Assembly (NCBI RefSeq): GCF_000349945.1
Contig: NC_020548.1
Location: 124,001 to 188,000, forward strand
From: Azoarcus sp. KH32C
GTDB lineage: Bacteria > Pseudomonadota > Gammaproteobacteria > Burkholderiales > Rhodocyclaceae
Direction: 5' to 3'
DNA: 64,000 nucleotides
Positions 10,835-19,092 of this stretch are shown here, in pieces (position 1 is the stretch's first letter; each line of letters starts with the position of its first letter). The notes beneath the pieces are model-generated. The model was not told the DNA's origin. It ran no database searches and was given only the letters and a program-made list of their open reading frames with translations. The position numbers and the translations under genes were made by a program.

Positions 10835-12256
10835 ATGGATCTGAGATATTTCATCAACCAGTGCGCCGAAGCTCATGAACTGAAGCGCGTGACGACCGAA
10901 GTCGACTGGAATCTGGAGCTGTCGCACGTCTCGAAGCTCACCGAGGAGAAGAAAGGCCCGGCGCTGCTGTTCGAGAGCGTGAAGGGCTACGACACGCCGG
11001 TGTTCACGGGCGCCTTCGCGACGACCAAGCGCCTCGCGATCATGCTCGGCCTGCCGCACGACCTGACGCTATGCCAGTCCGCGCAGCAGTGGATGAAGAA
11101 GACGATCACCTCCGAGGGCCTGATCAAGGCGAAGGAAGTGAAGGACGGCCCGGTGCTGGAAAACGTGCTCGCTGGCAACAAGGTCGACCTCAACATGTTC
11201 CCGGTGCCGAAGTTCTTCCCGCTCGACGGCGGGCGCTACATCGGCACGATGGTGTCGGTGGTGCTCCGCGACCCGGAAACGGGCGAGGTGAACCTCGGCA
11301 CCTATCGCATGCAGATGCTCGACGACAAGCGCTGCGGCGTGCAGATCCTGCCCGGCAAGCGCGGCGAGCGGATCATGAAGAAGTACGCCAAGATGGGCAA
11401 GAAGATGCCTGCGGCGGCGATCATCGGCTGCGACCCGCTGATCTTCATGGCCGGCACGCTGATGCACAAGGGCGCGTCTGACTACGACATCACCGGCACC
11501 GTGCGCGGCCAGCAGGCCGAGTTCCTGATGGCGCCGCTGACGGGGCTGCCGGTGCCGGCGGGCGCGGAGATCGTGCTGGAAGGCGAGATCGATCCGAACA
11601 ACTTCCTCCCGGAAGGTCCGTTCGCCGAGTACACCGGTTACTACACCGACGAGCTGCACAAGCCGATCCCGAAGCCGGTGCTCGAGGTGCAGCAGATCCT
11701 GCATCGCAACAACCCGATCCTGTGGGCGACCGGCCAGGGCCGTCCGGTGACCGACGTGCATATGCTGCTCGCCTTCACGCGCACGGCGACGCTGTGGACC
11801 GAGCTCGAGCAGATGCGCATCCCCGGCGTGCAGTCGGTGTGCGTGCTGCCCGAATCGGCCGGGCGCTTCTGGACGGTGGTGTCCGTGAAGCAGGCCTATC
11901 CGGGGCATTCGCGCCAGGTGGCCGACGCGGTGATCGGCAGCAACACCGGCAACTACGGCATGAAGGGCGTCATCACGGTGGATGAGGACATCGCCGCCGA
12001 CGACCTGCAGCGCGTGTTCTGGGCGCTGTCCTGCCGCTACGACCCGATGCGCGGCACGGAACTCATCAAACGCGGCCGCTCGACGCCGCTCGACCCGGCG
12101 CTCGACCCCGACTCCGACAAGCTCATGACCTCTCGCATCCTGATGGACGCCTGCATTCCGTACGAATGGAAGCAAAAGCCGGTCGAGGCGCGCATGGACG
12201 AGGAGACGCTCGCGAAGATCCGCGCGCGCTGGCACGAGTACGGGATCGGCATCTGA
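10835..12256 (+). CDS. ppcB: Phenylphosphate carboxylase beta subunit (UbiD family)
   Basis: 473 residues of the UbiD decarboxylase fold. With PpcA, C and D it carboxylates phenylphosphate at the para position to 4-hydroxybenzoate. UbiD hallmarks are visible: NLGTYR (Asn and active Arg, spaced by five), VPAGAEIVLEGE and EGPFAEYTGYY (the paired catalytic glutamates). The segment where ubiquinone-type UbiD carries an SHRGG histidine reads GKRGERIMKKY here, so the third metal ligand appears absent in my eye alignment. Start chosen at the AAGGAG-preceded ATG; the upstream extension lies inside ppsC. Which of the two large subunits is alpha or beta follows the Thauera gene order. Confidence 0.9.
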   Translation: MDLRYFINQCAEAHELKRVTTEVDWNLELSHVSKLTEEKKGPALLFESVKGYDTPVFTGAFATTKRLAIMLGLPHDLTLCQSAQQWMKKTITSEGLIKAKEVKDGPVLENVLAGNKVDLNMFPVPKFFPLDGGRYIGTMVSVVLRDPETGEVNLGTYRMQMLDDKRCGVQILPGKRGERIMKKYAKMGKKMPAAAIIGCDPLIFMAGTLMHKGASDYDITGTVRGQQAEFLMAPLTGLPVPAGAEIVLEGEIDPNNFLPEGPFAEYTGYYTDELHKPIPKPVLEVQQILHRNNPILWATGQGRPVTDVHMLLAFTRTATLWTELEQMRIPGVQSVCVLPESAGRFWTVVSVKQAYPGHSRQVADAVIGSNTGNYGMKGVITVDEDIAADDLQRVFWALSCRYDPMRGTELIKRGRSTPLDPALDPDSDKLMTSRILMDACIPYEWKQKPVEARMDEETLAKIRARWHEYGIGI

Positions 12257-12271
12257 AAGGGAATCGAAGAC

Positions 12272-12781
12272 ATGGAACAGGCCAAGAACATCAAGCTGGT
12301 GATCCTCGACGTCGACGGCGTCATGACCGACGGGCGCATCGTGATCAACGACGAGGGCGTCGAGTCGCGCAACTTCGACATCAAGGACGGCATGGGCGTC
12401 GTGGTGCTGCAGCTGTGCGGCGTCGAGGTCGCGATCATCACGTCGAAGAAGTCCGGCGCGGTGCGCCATCGCGCCGAGGAGCTGAAGATCCGCCGCTTCT
12501 ATGAGGGCATCAAGAAGAAGACCGAGCCCTACGTGCAGATGCTCGAGGAGATGAACATCTCCGACGCCGAGGTCTGCTACGTCGGCGACGACCTCGTCGA
12601 TCTGTCGATGATGAAGCGCGTCGGTCTGCCGATCGCCGTCGGCGACGCGGTCGCGGACGTCAAGGAGGCCGCGGCCTACGTGACGACTGCGCGCGGCGGG
12701 CACGGCGCAGTGCGGGAGGTCGCGGAGCTGATCCTCAAGGCACAGGGCAAGTGGGACGCAGTGCTCTCGAAGATCCACTGA
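12272..12781 (+). CDS. ppcD: Phenylphosphate carboxylase delta subunit (HAD phosphatase, KdsC-like)
   Basis: 169 residues of the KdsC-type haloacid dehalogenase family. The nucleophile motif LDVDGVMTDGR places the two catalytic aspartates at residues 13 and 15, and YVGDDLVDLSMM carries the magnesium-binding Asp pair. In the Thauera enzyme this 18-kDa subunit removes phosphate from phenylphosphate, giving the phenolate that the UbiD subunits carboxylate. AAGGGAATCG precedes the ATG, 15 bases after ppcB. Confidence 0.92.
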   Translation: MEQAKNIKLVILDVDGVMTDGRIVINDEGVESRNFDIKDGMGVVVLQLCGVEVAIITSKKSGAVRHRAEELKIRRFYEGIKKKTEPYVQMLEEMNISDAEVCYVGDDLVDLSMMKRVGLPIAVGDAVADVKEAAAYVTTARGGHGAVREVAELILKAQGKWDAVLSKIH

Positions 12782-12817
12782 TTCACGCAGACGACATTCA
12801 CCAGCTAGGAGATCGAC

Positions 12818-14278
12818 GTGGGAAAGATTTCGGCACCCCGCAACAACCGCGAATTCGTCGAGGCGTGCGTCAAGTCCGGCGACGCGGTGCGCATCAAGCA
12901 GGAAGTGGACTGGGACAACGAGGCCGGCGCGATCGTGCGCCGCGTGTGCGAGCTCGGCGAAGCCGCGCCCTTCATGGAGAGCATCAAGGACTACCCGGGC
13001 TTCAGCTACTTCGGCGCGCCGCTGTCGACCTATCGCCGCATGGCGATTGCGCTCGGCATGGACCCGGCTTCGACCTTGCCGCAGATCGGCGCGGAATACC
13101 TCAAGCGCACCAACAGCGAGCCGATCGCGCCGGTCGTCATCGACAAGCGCGACGCGCCGTGCAAGGAGAACATCCTGCTCGGCAAGGACGTCGACCTGTG
13201 CAAGCTGCCCGTGCCGCTGGTGCATGACGGCGACGGCGGGCGCTACGTAGGCACCTGGCACGCGGTCATCACCAAGCATCCCGTGCGCGGCGACGTGAAC
13301 TGGGGCATGTACCGCCAGATGATGTGGGACAGCCGCACGATGTCGGGCGCGGTGTTTCCGTTCTCGGACCTCGGCAAGACGCTGACCGACTACTACCTGC
13401 CGCGCGGCGAGGGCTGCCCCTTCGCGACCGCGATCGGCCTGTCGCCGCTCGCCGCGATGGCCGCGTGCGCGCCCTCCCCGATCCCTGAACCGGAGCTCAC
13501 CGGCATGCTGGCGGGCGAGCCGGTGCGGCTCGTGAAGTGCGAGACCAACGACCTCGAAGTCCCGGCGGACGCCGAGATCATCATCGAGGGCATGATCCTG
13601 CCCGACTACAAGGTCGAGGAAGGCCCGTTCGGCGAATACACCGGCTACCGCACCAGCCCGCGCGACTTCCGCGTGACCTTCCGCGTCGATGCGATCACCT
13701 ATCGCAACAACGCGACGATGACGATCTCGAACATGGGCGTGCCGCAGGACGAGGGGCAGCTGCTGCGTTCGTTCTCGCTGGGGCTGGAGCTGGAAAAGCT
13801 GCTGAAGAGCCAGGGCATCCCGGTGACCGGCGTGTACATGCACCCGCGCTCCACGCACCACATGATGATCGTCGGCGTGAAGCCGACTTACGCCGGCATC
13901 GCGATGCAGATCGCGCAGCTCGCGTTCGGCTCGAAGCTCGGCCCGTGGTTCCACATGGTGATGGTGGTCGACGACCAGACCGACATCTTCAACTGGGACG
14001 AGGTCTATCACGCGTTCTGCACGCGCTGCAATCCGGAGCGCGGCATCCATGTCTTCAAGAACACAACCGGCACGGCGCTCTACCCGCACGCGACCCCGCA
14101 CGACCGCAAGTACTCGATCGGCTCGCAGGTGCTGTTCGACTGCCTGTGGCCGGTCGATTGGGACAAGACCAACGACGTGCCGACGCTCGTGAGCTTCAAG
14201 AACGTCTACCCAAAGAACGTGCAGGAAAAGGTCCTCAATAGCTGGGCCGATTACGGCTTCCGCGGCACGAAGAAATAA
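12818..14278 (+). CDS. ppcA: Phenylphosphate carboxylase alpha subunit (UbiD family)
   Basis: 486 residues beginning at a GTG codon (MGKISAPRNNREF) behind AGGAGATCGAC. UbiD motifs are NWGMYR, VPADAEIIIEG and EGPFGEYTGYR, so the Arg and both catalytic Glu are kept. The stretch GAVFPFSDLGKTLTDYYL stands where the SHRGG histidine is found in ubiquinone-type enzymes, so this subunit also appears to lack that ligand. It is paralogous to PpcB. The alpha/beta pair forms the C-C bond-forming core. Confidence 0.92.
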   Translation: MGKISAPRNNREFVEACVKSGDAVRIKQEVDWDNEAGAIVRRVCELGEAAPFMESIKDYPGFSYFGAPLSTYRRMAIALGMDPASTLPQIGAEYLKRTNSEPIAPVVIDKRDAPCKENILLGKDVDLCKLPVPLVHDGDGGRYVGTWHAVITKHPVRGDVNWGMYRQMMWDSRTMSGAVFPFSDLGKTLTDYYLPRGEGCPFATAIGLSPLAAMAACAPSPIPEPELTGMLAGEPVRLVKCETNDLEVPADAEIIIEGMILPDYKVEEGPFGEYTGYRTSPRDFRVTFRVDAITYRNNATMTISNMGVPQDEGQLLRSFSLGLELEKLLKSQGIPVTGVYMHPRSTHHMMIVGVKPTYAGIAMQIAQLAFGSKLGPWFHMVMVVDDQTDIFNWDEVYHAFCTRCNPERGIHVFKNTTGTALYPHATPHDRKYSIGSQVLFDCLWPVDWDKTNDVPTLVSFKNVYPKNVQEKVLNSWADYGFRGTKK

Positions 14279-14287
14279 GGAGCGGTC

Positions 14288-14545
14288 ATGGCAAACAAGT
14301 GGGAAGTGTTCGTGATGGATCTCGGGGAGCTGGCCGAGGGCAAGGAGCTGGAGCTGACGATCCGCACGCTCAACGACGGGCTGCACAAGTACACCTACCA
14401 GCGCGCGAAGGTGGAGGTGTCGAGCAAGCTCGACCAGTTCCCCGACAGCCTGCAGGTGCGACTCGGGCGCGGGCAGCTGAGTGATCGGCGGTTCTCGATC
14501 CGCGTGATCGAGCGCGTCGAGCGCATGCCGGCGCGGTATCTGTAA
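14288..14545 (+). CDS. ppcC: Phenylphosphate carboxylase gamma subunit
   Basis: 85 residues (MANKWEVFVMDLGELAEGKE), ten bases downstream of ppcA with an AAGGAGCGG site. It matches the roughly 10-kDa gamma subunit found only with phenylphosphate carboxylase; the four subunits together are needed for CO2 fixation. No known catalytic motif is visible, and the protein is rich in charged residues (VEVSSKLDQFPDSLQVRLGR). Identification rests on size, position and family resemblance. Confidence 0.88.
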   Translation: MANKWEVFVMDLGELAEGKELELTIRTLNDGLHKYTYQRAKVEVSSKLDQFPDSLQVRLGRGQLSDRRFSIRVIERVERMPARYL

Positions 14546-14614
14546 GCAGTGCAAACCGGGCGGGCCGCGTGCCTGCCCGGCCCGATTTTCATCATCGAAC
14601 GGAACAGCGAAACA

Positions 14615-15961
14615 ATGGCCTACCCCGACCTGCGCAGCTTCCTGGACGACCTCGGTGACGACCTGCTGCACGTGCGCGAGGCGTTCGACCCAAAGTTCGA
14701 GATCGCGGCCGTGCTGCGCAGCCTGCCGGCGGACGCACCTGCGGCGCTGTTCGAGAACGTGCGCGGATACCCGGGCGCGCGCGTCGCCGGCAACCTCTTC
14801 GGCGGACGCCGCCGCGTCGCGCGCGCCTTCGGCACGACGGAAGACCGCCTCGCGCAGACCTGGCTGGACAACAAGCAGCGCGCGATTGCGCCGGTTTCCG
14901 CAAAATCCGCGCCGGTGCAGGAAGTCGTGCATCGCGCGCCGGACGAGCTGCTGTCGCTGCTGCCGGTCCTGACGCATCACGAGAAGGACGGTGCGCCGTT
15001 CATCACGACGGGCGTCGTGCTATGCACCGACCCTGCGACCGGACGTCGCGGCATGGGCATCCATCGCATGATGATCAAGGGCGGCAATCGTCTCGGCATC
15101 CTGCTCGCGAACCCGCCGCTGTCGCAGTTCCATGCCAATGCCGAAGCGAAGGGCGAGGCGCTCGACGTCGCGATCGCGCTGGGGCTCGAGCCCGCGACGC
15201 TGCTCGCATCCGTCGTGCGCAGCGGGCCGCTGGGGCCGGACAAGATGGCCGTCGCGGGCGGGCTGCGCGGCGATCCCGTGGAGCTCGTGCGCGCGCTGAC
15301 CGTGGATGTCGAAGTCCCCGCGCGCGCCGAGATCGTCATCGAAGGCCGCATCCTGCCGGGCCTGCGCGAACCGGAAGGTCCGTTCGGCGAAAACACCGGC
15401 TACTACTTCTCGAACGTCAGCCCCGTGGTCGAAGTCACGGCCGTCACGCACCGCGACAACTTCATCTACCCGGGCCTGTGCCCGTGGTCGGGCGACGTCG
15501 ACACCCTGCTCTCGCTCGCCGCCGGTACCGAGCTGCTGGGCCAGTTGCAGACCATGGTCGCGGGCGTAGTCGATCTGGACCTCACCGGCGGCACAGCCGG
15601 CTTCTCGGCCGCGATTGCAGTGAAGGGCTGTCCGCGCCACGAAGTGCGGCGCCTGATCATGCTCGCGCTGAACCTCGACAAGCGCCTGAAGACCGTCACG
15701 GTCGTCGATGACGACGTGAACATCCGCGACCCGCGCGAAGTCGCGTGGACCATGGCGACGCGCTACCTGCCCGAACGCGACACCGTGATCATCGGCGGCG
15801 CCGAAGGCTACGTCATCGACCCGTCGTCGGCCGGCACCAGCGCCGGCTCCAAGGCCGGCTTCGTCGCAACGCGCGGCGCCGGCCCCGAATTCGACCGCAT
15901 CACCCTGCCCGCTGCGGCCCTCGCCAAGGCGCAGGCCCTCCTCGCAACGCTTCGCAATTGA
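14615..15961 (+). CDS. UbiD-family (de)carboxylase, third paralogue
   Basis: 448 residues. Motifs VPARAEIVIEG and EGPFGENTGYY keep the two catalytic glutamates, and HRMMIKGGNR carries the active arginine. The asparagine five residues before that arginine in PpcA/B is a glycine here (RGMGIHR), a metal/cofactor ligand change by eye. A matching UbiD homologue follows ppcC in other phenol operons, but its role is not established. It may form part of the carboxylase, act on another hydroxybenzoate, or assist cofactor maturation. The chosen ATG follows GGAACAGCGAAACA; an in-frame ATG 66 bases earlier overlaps the preceding intergenic region and lacks a ribosome site. Confidence 0.88.
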   Translation: MAYPDLRSFLDDLGDDLLHVREAFDPKFEIAAVLRSLPADAPAALFENVRGYPGARVAGNLFGGRRRVARAFGTTEDRLAQTWLDNKQRAIAPVSAKSAPVQEVVHRAPDELLSLLPVLTHHEKDGAPFITTGVVLCTDPATGRRGMGIHRMMIKGGNRLGILLANPPLSQFHANAEAKGEALDVAIALGLEPATLLASVVRSGPLGPDKMAVAGGLRGDPVELVRALTVDVEVPARAEIVIEGRILPGLREPEGPFGENTGYYFSNVSPVVEVTAVTHRDNFIYPGLCPWSGDVDTLLSLAAGTELLGQLQTMVAGVVDLDLTGGTAGFSAAIAVKGCPRHEVRRLIMLALNLDKRLKTVTVVDDDVNIRDPREVAWTMATRYLPERDTVIIGGAEGYVIDPSSAGTSAGSKAGFVATRGAGPEFDRITLPAAALAKAQALLATLRN

Positions 15962-15975
15962 TGGAGACACGCACC

Positions 15976-16575
15976 ATGAGAATCGTCGTCGGCATTTCCG
16001 GAGCAAGCGGTGCGATCTACGGCATCCGCATCCTCGAAGCCCTCAAGCAAATCGGCGTCGAGACCGACCTCGTGATGTCGGATTCGGCCAAGCGCACGAT
16101 CGTGTACGAGACCGATTACTCGATCAACGACGTCAAGCGCCTCGTCTCCTGCGTGCATGACAACAATGACGTCGGCGCGTCGATTGCGAGCGGCTCGTTC
16201 AAGCACGCCGGCATGATCATCGCGCCCTGCTCGATCAAGACGCTCTCGGCGGTGGCCAACTGCTTCAACACGAACCTGCTGATTCGCGCGGCCGACGTCA
16301 CGCTCAAGGAGCGCCGCAAGCTCGTGCTGATGCTGCGCGAGACGCCGCTGCACCTCGGCCACCTGCGTCTGATGGCGCAGGCGACCGAGACCGGCGCAGT
16401 GCTGGTGCCGCCGCTGCCGGCCTTCTACCACCGGCCCAAGACGCTCGACGACATCATCAACCAGTCGGTGACCAAGGTGCTGGACCAATTCGACCTCGAC
16501 ACCGACCTCTTCGGCCGCTGGACCGGCAACGAGGAGCGCGAGCACGCCAAGTCGCGGCAGGAGCAGCCGGCATGA
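15976..16575 (+). CDS. ubiX: UbiX-type flavin prenyltransferase
   Basis: 199 residues. The start GISGASGAIYGIRILEAL and the segments MIIAPCSIKTLSAVANC and PLHLGHLRLMAQATETGA are diagnostic of UbiX. The enzyme joins dimethylallyl monophosphate to FMN, making the prenyl-FMN cofactor of UbiD enzymes. It sits directly after the third UbiD gene, whose stop codon (TGATG) overlaps an alternative in-frame ATG at 15961. The ATG at 15976 is preferred because GGAG lies ten bases before it. Its stop codon overlaps the next start (ATGA), indicating translational coupling with the DUF120 gene. Confidence 0.94.
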   Translation: MRIVVGISGASGAIYGIRILEALKQIGVETDLVMSDSAKRTIVYETDYSINDVKRLVSCVHDNNDVGASIASGSFKHAGMIIAPCSIKTLSAVANCFNTNLLIRAADVTLKERRKLVLMLRETPLHLGHLRLMAQATETGAVLVPPLPAFYHRPKTLDDIINQSVTKVLDQFDLDTDLFGRWTGNEEREHAKSRQEQPA

Positions 16576-17009
16576 TGACCGACACAACCCGGATCGAGCT
16601 CGAGGGCCACGTCTGCCCGGGGCGGGGCGAAGCCGCAGGTTTCACGTCGCTGGAATGGGTGATCGTCGAATTCCGCAAAGCACTCGGCTTCATCCCCTGG
16701 CCCGGCACCTTCAACCTGCGCATGCGCGGCGCGTCCTGGGATCGCGCACGACGACGCCTGCGTGCAACCGCCGGTATCCCGATCGCCCCCCGGGCCGGGT
16801 TCTGCGCGGCGAAGTGCTTCGGCGTGCACATCGCCGGACACCTCACGGGCGCGGTTGTCTTTCCGGCAATGCCCGACTACCCCGACGACAAGTTCGAGAT
16901 CGTCGCCCCGCTGCCAATTCGCGAAACGCTCGGCCTGCAGGACGGCGATCTCGTCAACCTGAGCCTCGATCTCGCCACGTCTGCCCGCCGCGGCGGACTG
17001 CCGGCCTGA
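16572..17009 (+). CDS. DUF120 protein, archaeal-type (CTP-dependent) riboflavin kinase-like
   Basis: 145 residues, about the length of the archaeal enzyme MJ0056. The arrangement matches the DUF120/RibK family: LEGHVCPGRGEAAGF, then LGFIPWPGTFNLRMRG with Thr46 and Asn48 where the archaeal enzyme binds magnesium, and YPDDKFEIVAPLPIRETLGL followed by DGDLVNLSL. Archaeal members phosphorylate riboflavin to FMN using CTP. Bacteria normally use RibF, so a stand-alone DUF120 protein coupled to ubiX (ATGA overlap at 16572-16575) suggests dedicated FMN supply or FMN handling for prenyl-FMN synthesis. Family recognition is by eye; kinase activity and CTP use are inference. Confidence 0.75.
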   Translation: MMTDTTRIELEGHVCPGRGEAAGFTSLEWVIVEFRKALGFIPWPGTFNLRMRGASWDRARRRLRATAGIPIAPRAGFCAAKCFGVHIAGHLTGAVVFPAMPDYPDDKFEIVAPLPIRETLGLQDGDLVNLSLDLATSARRGGLPA

Positions 17010-17028
17010 CCCTTCAAGGAGAAACGCG

Positions 17029-17574
17029 ATGGCCCCGAAGTTCTGCCCGCAATGCAGCACGGCGCTGGTCCTTGGGAAGATCCACGGCCGCGAGCGCGAG
17101 ACCTGTCCCGCCTGCGGCGAAACCTTCTTCCACAAGCCGGCGCCCGTCGTGCTCGCGGTGATCGAACACGACGGCAAGCTGGTGCTGATCCGTCGCAATC
17201 TTGACCCGCTCGCCGGCTACTGGGCGCCACCGGGGGGCTACGTCGAACTGGGCGAATCCCTGGAGGAGGCCGTCATCCGCGAGGCGCACGAGGAGACCGG
17301 GCTGGAAGTAGTCGTCGACGGGCTGATTGGCGTGTACTCGCAGGCGGACGTGCGCGCCGTAATCCTCGCCTTCCGCGCGCACTCGATCGGCGGCCAACCG
17401 GTCGCGGGCGACGACGCCGGGGAGATCCGCCTCGTCGCCCCCGGACAACTCCCGGTGCAGCGCACGCCCGAAGGTGCACCGCCGATCGATCGCTGGTTCT
17501 ACGACGTTATTCACGAAGTCACCGCACCATGGAAATGGGGGCGCCAAGGCGCCAGAACAATGATGAGGAGATAA
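17029..17574 (+). CDS. Zinc-ribbon Nudix hydrolase
   Basis: 181 residues. The N-terminus has a four-cysteine zinc ribbon (FCPQCS and TCPACGE), as in NudC-like and related Nudix proteins. The Nudix box is complete: GYVELGESLEEAVIREAHEE followed by TGL. A MutT-like gene ends the known phenol operon in Thauera with no assigned role. Its position after ubiX and DUF120 allows the guess that it cleaves dimethylallyl diphosphate to the monophosphate that UbiX uses; detoxifying a nucleotide side product is an alternative. Start ATG follows AAGGAGAAACG, 20 bases after the previous stop. Confidence 0.88.
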   Translation: MAPKFCPQCSTALVLGKIHGRERETCPACGETFFHKPAPVVLAVIEHDGKLVLIRRNLDPLAGYWAPPGGYVELGESLEEAVIREAHEETGLEVVVDGLIGVYSQADVRAVILAFRAHSIGGQPVAGDDAGEIRLVAPGQLPVQRTPEGAPPIDRWFYDVIHEVTAPWKWGRQGARTMMRR

Positions 17575-17738
17575 CGATGATCGCAGCGACGCCTCACCTT
17601 TCGGGCTGAGCGCCCGGCGCCCGCGCGACGCGGGCTCGACCACAGATCCGCAGCATCCGCCCGTACGGCAATGCCTCCTCCCAAACCCGGACGGCATCGC
17701 CGCGGGACGGTTCGTCCAGAATTTCGAGGAAGACAGTC

Positions 17739-19037
17739 ATGGCGTATTTCGATCAGTCCACCGAAACCCTCCCCCGCGAAGAGCTCCGCGCGCTGCAGTT
17801 GCAAAAGCTGCAGGCGATGATGGCCGAGCTGTGGGGCAAGAACCGCTTCTACAGCAACAAATGGAAAGGCGTCGGCGTCGAGCCGCGTGACATCCGCACC
17901 CTCGACGACCTCGCGCGCCTGCCGCTGACAACCAAGTCCGAGCTGATGGAAGACCAGGCGGCGAACGGCCCCTTCGGCACCAACCTGACCTATCCGATCG
18001 AAAAGTACACGCGCCTGCATCAGACCTCCGGCACGACCGGCGTGCCGCTGAAGGTGCTCGACACAGCGGATTCGTGGGACTGGTGGGCGAAGTGCTGGGC
18101 GCACGTGCTGGCGGGCTCGGGCGTCAACGCGACCGACCGCGTCTTCCTCGCCTTCGCCTTCGGGCCCTTCATCGGCTTCTGGGCGGCACTCGAAGGTGCG
18201 CGCAAACTCGGTGCGGTGATGATTCCGGGCGGAGGCCGCGATTCGCTGCAACGCCTCGAACTGATGCGCGAAACGGGCGCGACGGTGCTGTGCTGTACGC
18301 CGACCTACGCGCTGCGCCTGGCCGAGGTCGCGCGTGAACATGGTTTCGACATGAGTTCGCTGGCGATGAAATCGACCGTCCACGCCGGCGAACCAGGCGC
18401 GAACATCCCCTCGACGAAGCAGCGCATCCAGGAAGCCTGGTCGGCAAAGTGCTTCGATCACGCCGGAGCCTCGGAGATCGGCGCGCACTCCTTCGAATGC
18501 GAGAAGCAGCCCGGCGGCACGCACCTGATCGAGTCTGAGTTCATCGCCGAAGTCATCAACCCGAAGACCGGCGAAGCGGTGAAGCCGGGCGAGCGCGGCG
18601 AGCTCGTCATCACCAACCTCGGGCGCTGGGGCTTCCCGCTGATCCGCTACCGCACGGGCGACCTCGTGGAGGTCAATCTCGATCCCTGTTCCTGTGGCCG
18701 GAGCTTCCTGCGCTTCCAGGGCGGCATCCTCGGGCGTGCCGACGACATGGTGACGGTGCGCGGCGTCAACGTCTTCCCGGCAGGCGTCGAGAACATCATC
18801 CGCAAGTTCACCGAGGTCGACGAGTTCCGCATCACCGTCAGCAAGGTCAAGCACATGGACGAGATGGACATCGAGGTCGAGCTCTGCGAAGGCGCCGACC
18901 CCGCCGTCGTGCATTCGATTGCCGAACGCCTCGACTCCGTGCTGGCCTTCCGTCCCCGCGTGCATAACGTCGGCCGCAACATCCTGCCCCGCTTCGACAT
19001 GAAGGCGAAGCGCTTCCATGTGAATCGAGCGGCCTGA
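17739..19037 (+). CDS. Aryl-CoA ligase, phenylacetate-CoA ligase (PaaK) family
   Basis: 432 residues, PaaK-like in length and motifs: HQTSGTTGVPLKV (nucleotide loop), FDHAGASEIGAH, and PLIRYRTGDLVEV. A cysteine-containing stretch LDPCSCGRSFLRF is typical of this family. It forms an acyl-adenylate and then a CoA thioester. In this operon the logical substrate is 4-hydroxybenzoate, the carboxylase product, but PaaK-type ligases are distinct from the benzoate/4-hydroxybenzoate ligase family, so this is inference. It starts after AGGAAGACAGTC. A 164-bp gap before it holds no recognisable gene. Confidence 0.85.
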   Translation: MAYFDQSTETLPREELRALQLQKLQAMMAELWGKNRFYSNKWKGVGVEPRDIRTLDDLARLPLTTKSELMEDQAANGPFGTNLTYPIEKYTRLHQTSGTTGVPLKVLDTADSWDWWAKCWAHVLAGSGVNATDRVFLAFAFGPFIGFWAALEGARKLGAVMIPGGGRDSLQRLELMRETGATVLCCTPTYALRLAEVAREHGFDMSSLAMKSTVHAGEPGANIPSTKQRIQEAWSAKCFDHAGASEIGAHSFECEKQPGGTHLIESEFIAEVINPKTGEAVKPGERGELVITNLGRWGFPLIRYRTGDLVEVNLDPCSCGRSFLRFQGGILGRADDMVTVRGVNVFPAGVENIIRKFTEVDEFRITVSKVKHMDEMDIEVELCEGADPAVVHSIAERLDSVLAFRPRVHNVGRNILPRFDMKAKRFHVNRAA

Positions 19038-19092
19038 GCCGGCTTCGTAGCAAGCAACAGCATCACATACAAGAAACCAAGGAGGAGGAAGC

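Noticed and set aside
11069..14980. A 1303-residue open frame on the minus strand opposite the carboxylase genes
   Set aside because: It is a shadow of ppcB, ppcD, ppcA and ppcC. It has a repetitive His/Arg/Leu composition, no family match and no ribosome site.
17575..17738. A short frame (17577-17609) after the Nudix gene as a leader peptide
   Set aside because: Ten codons with no attenuator-like stem arrangement that I can support.
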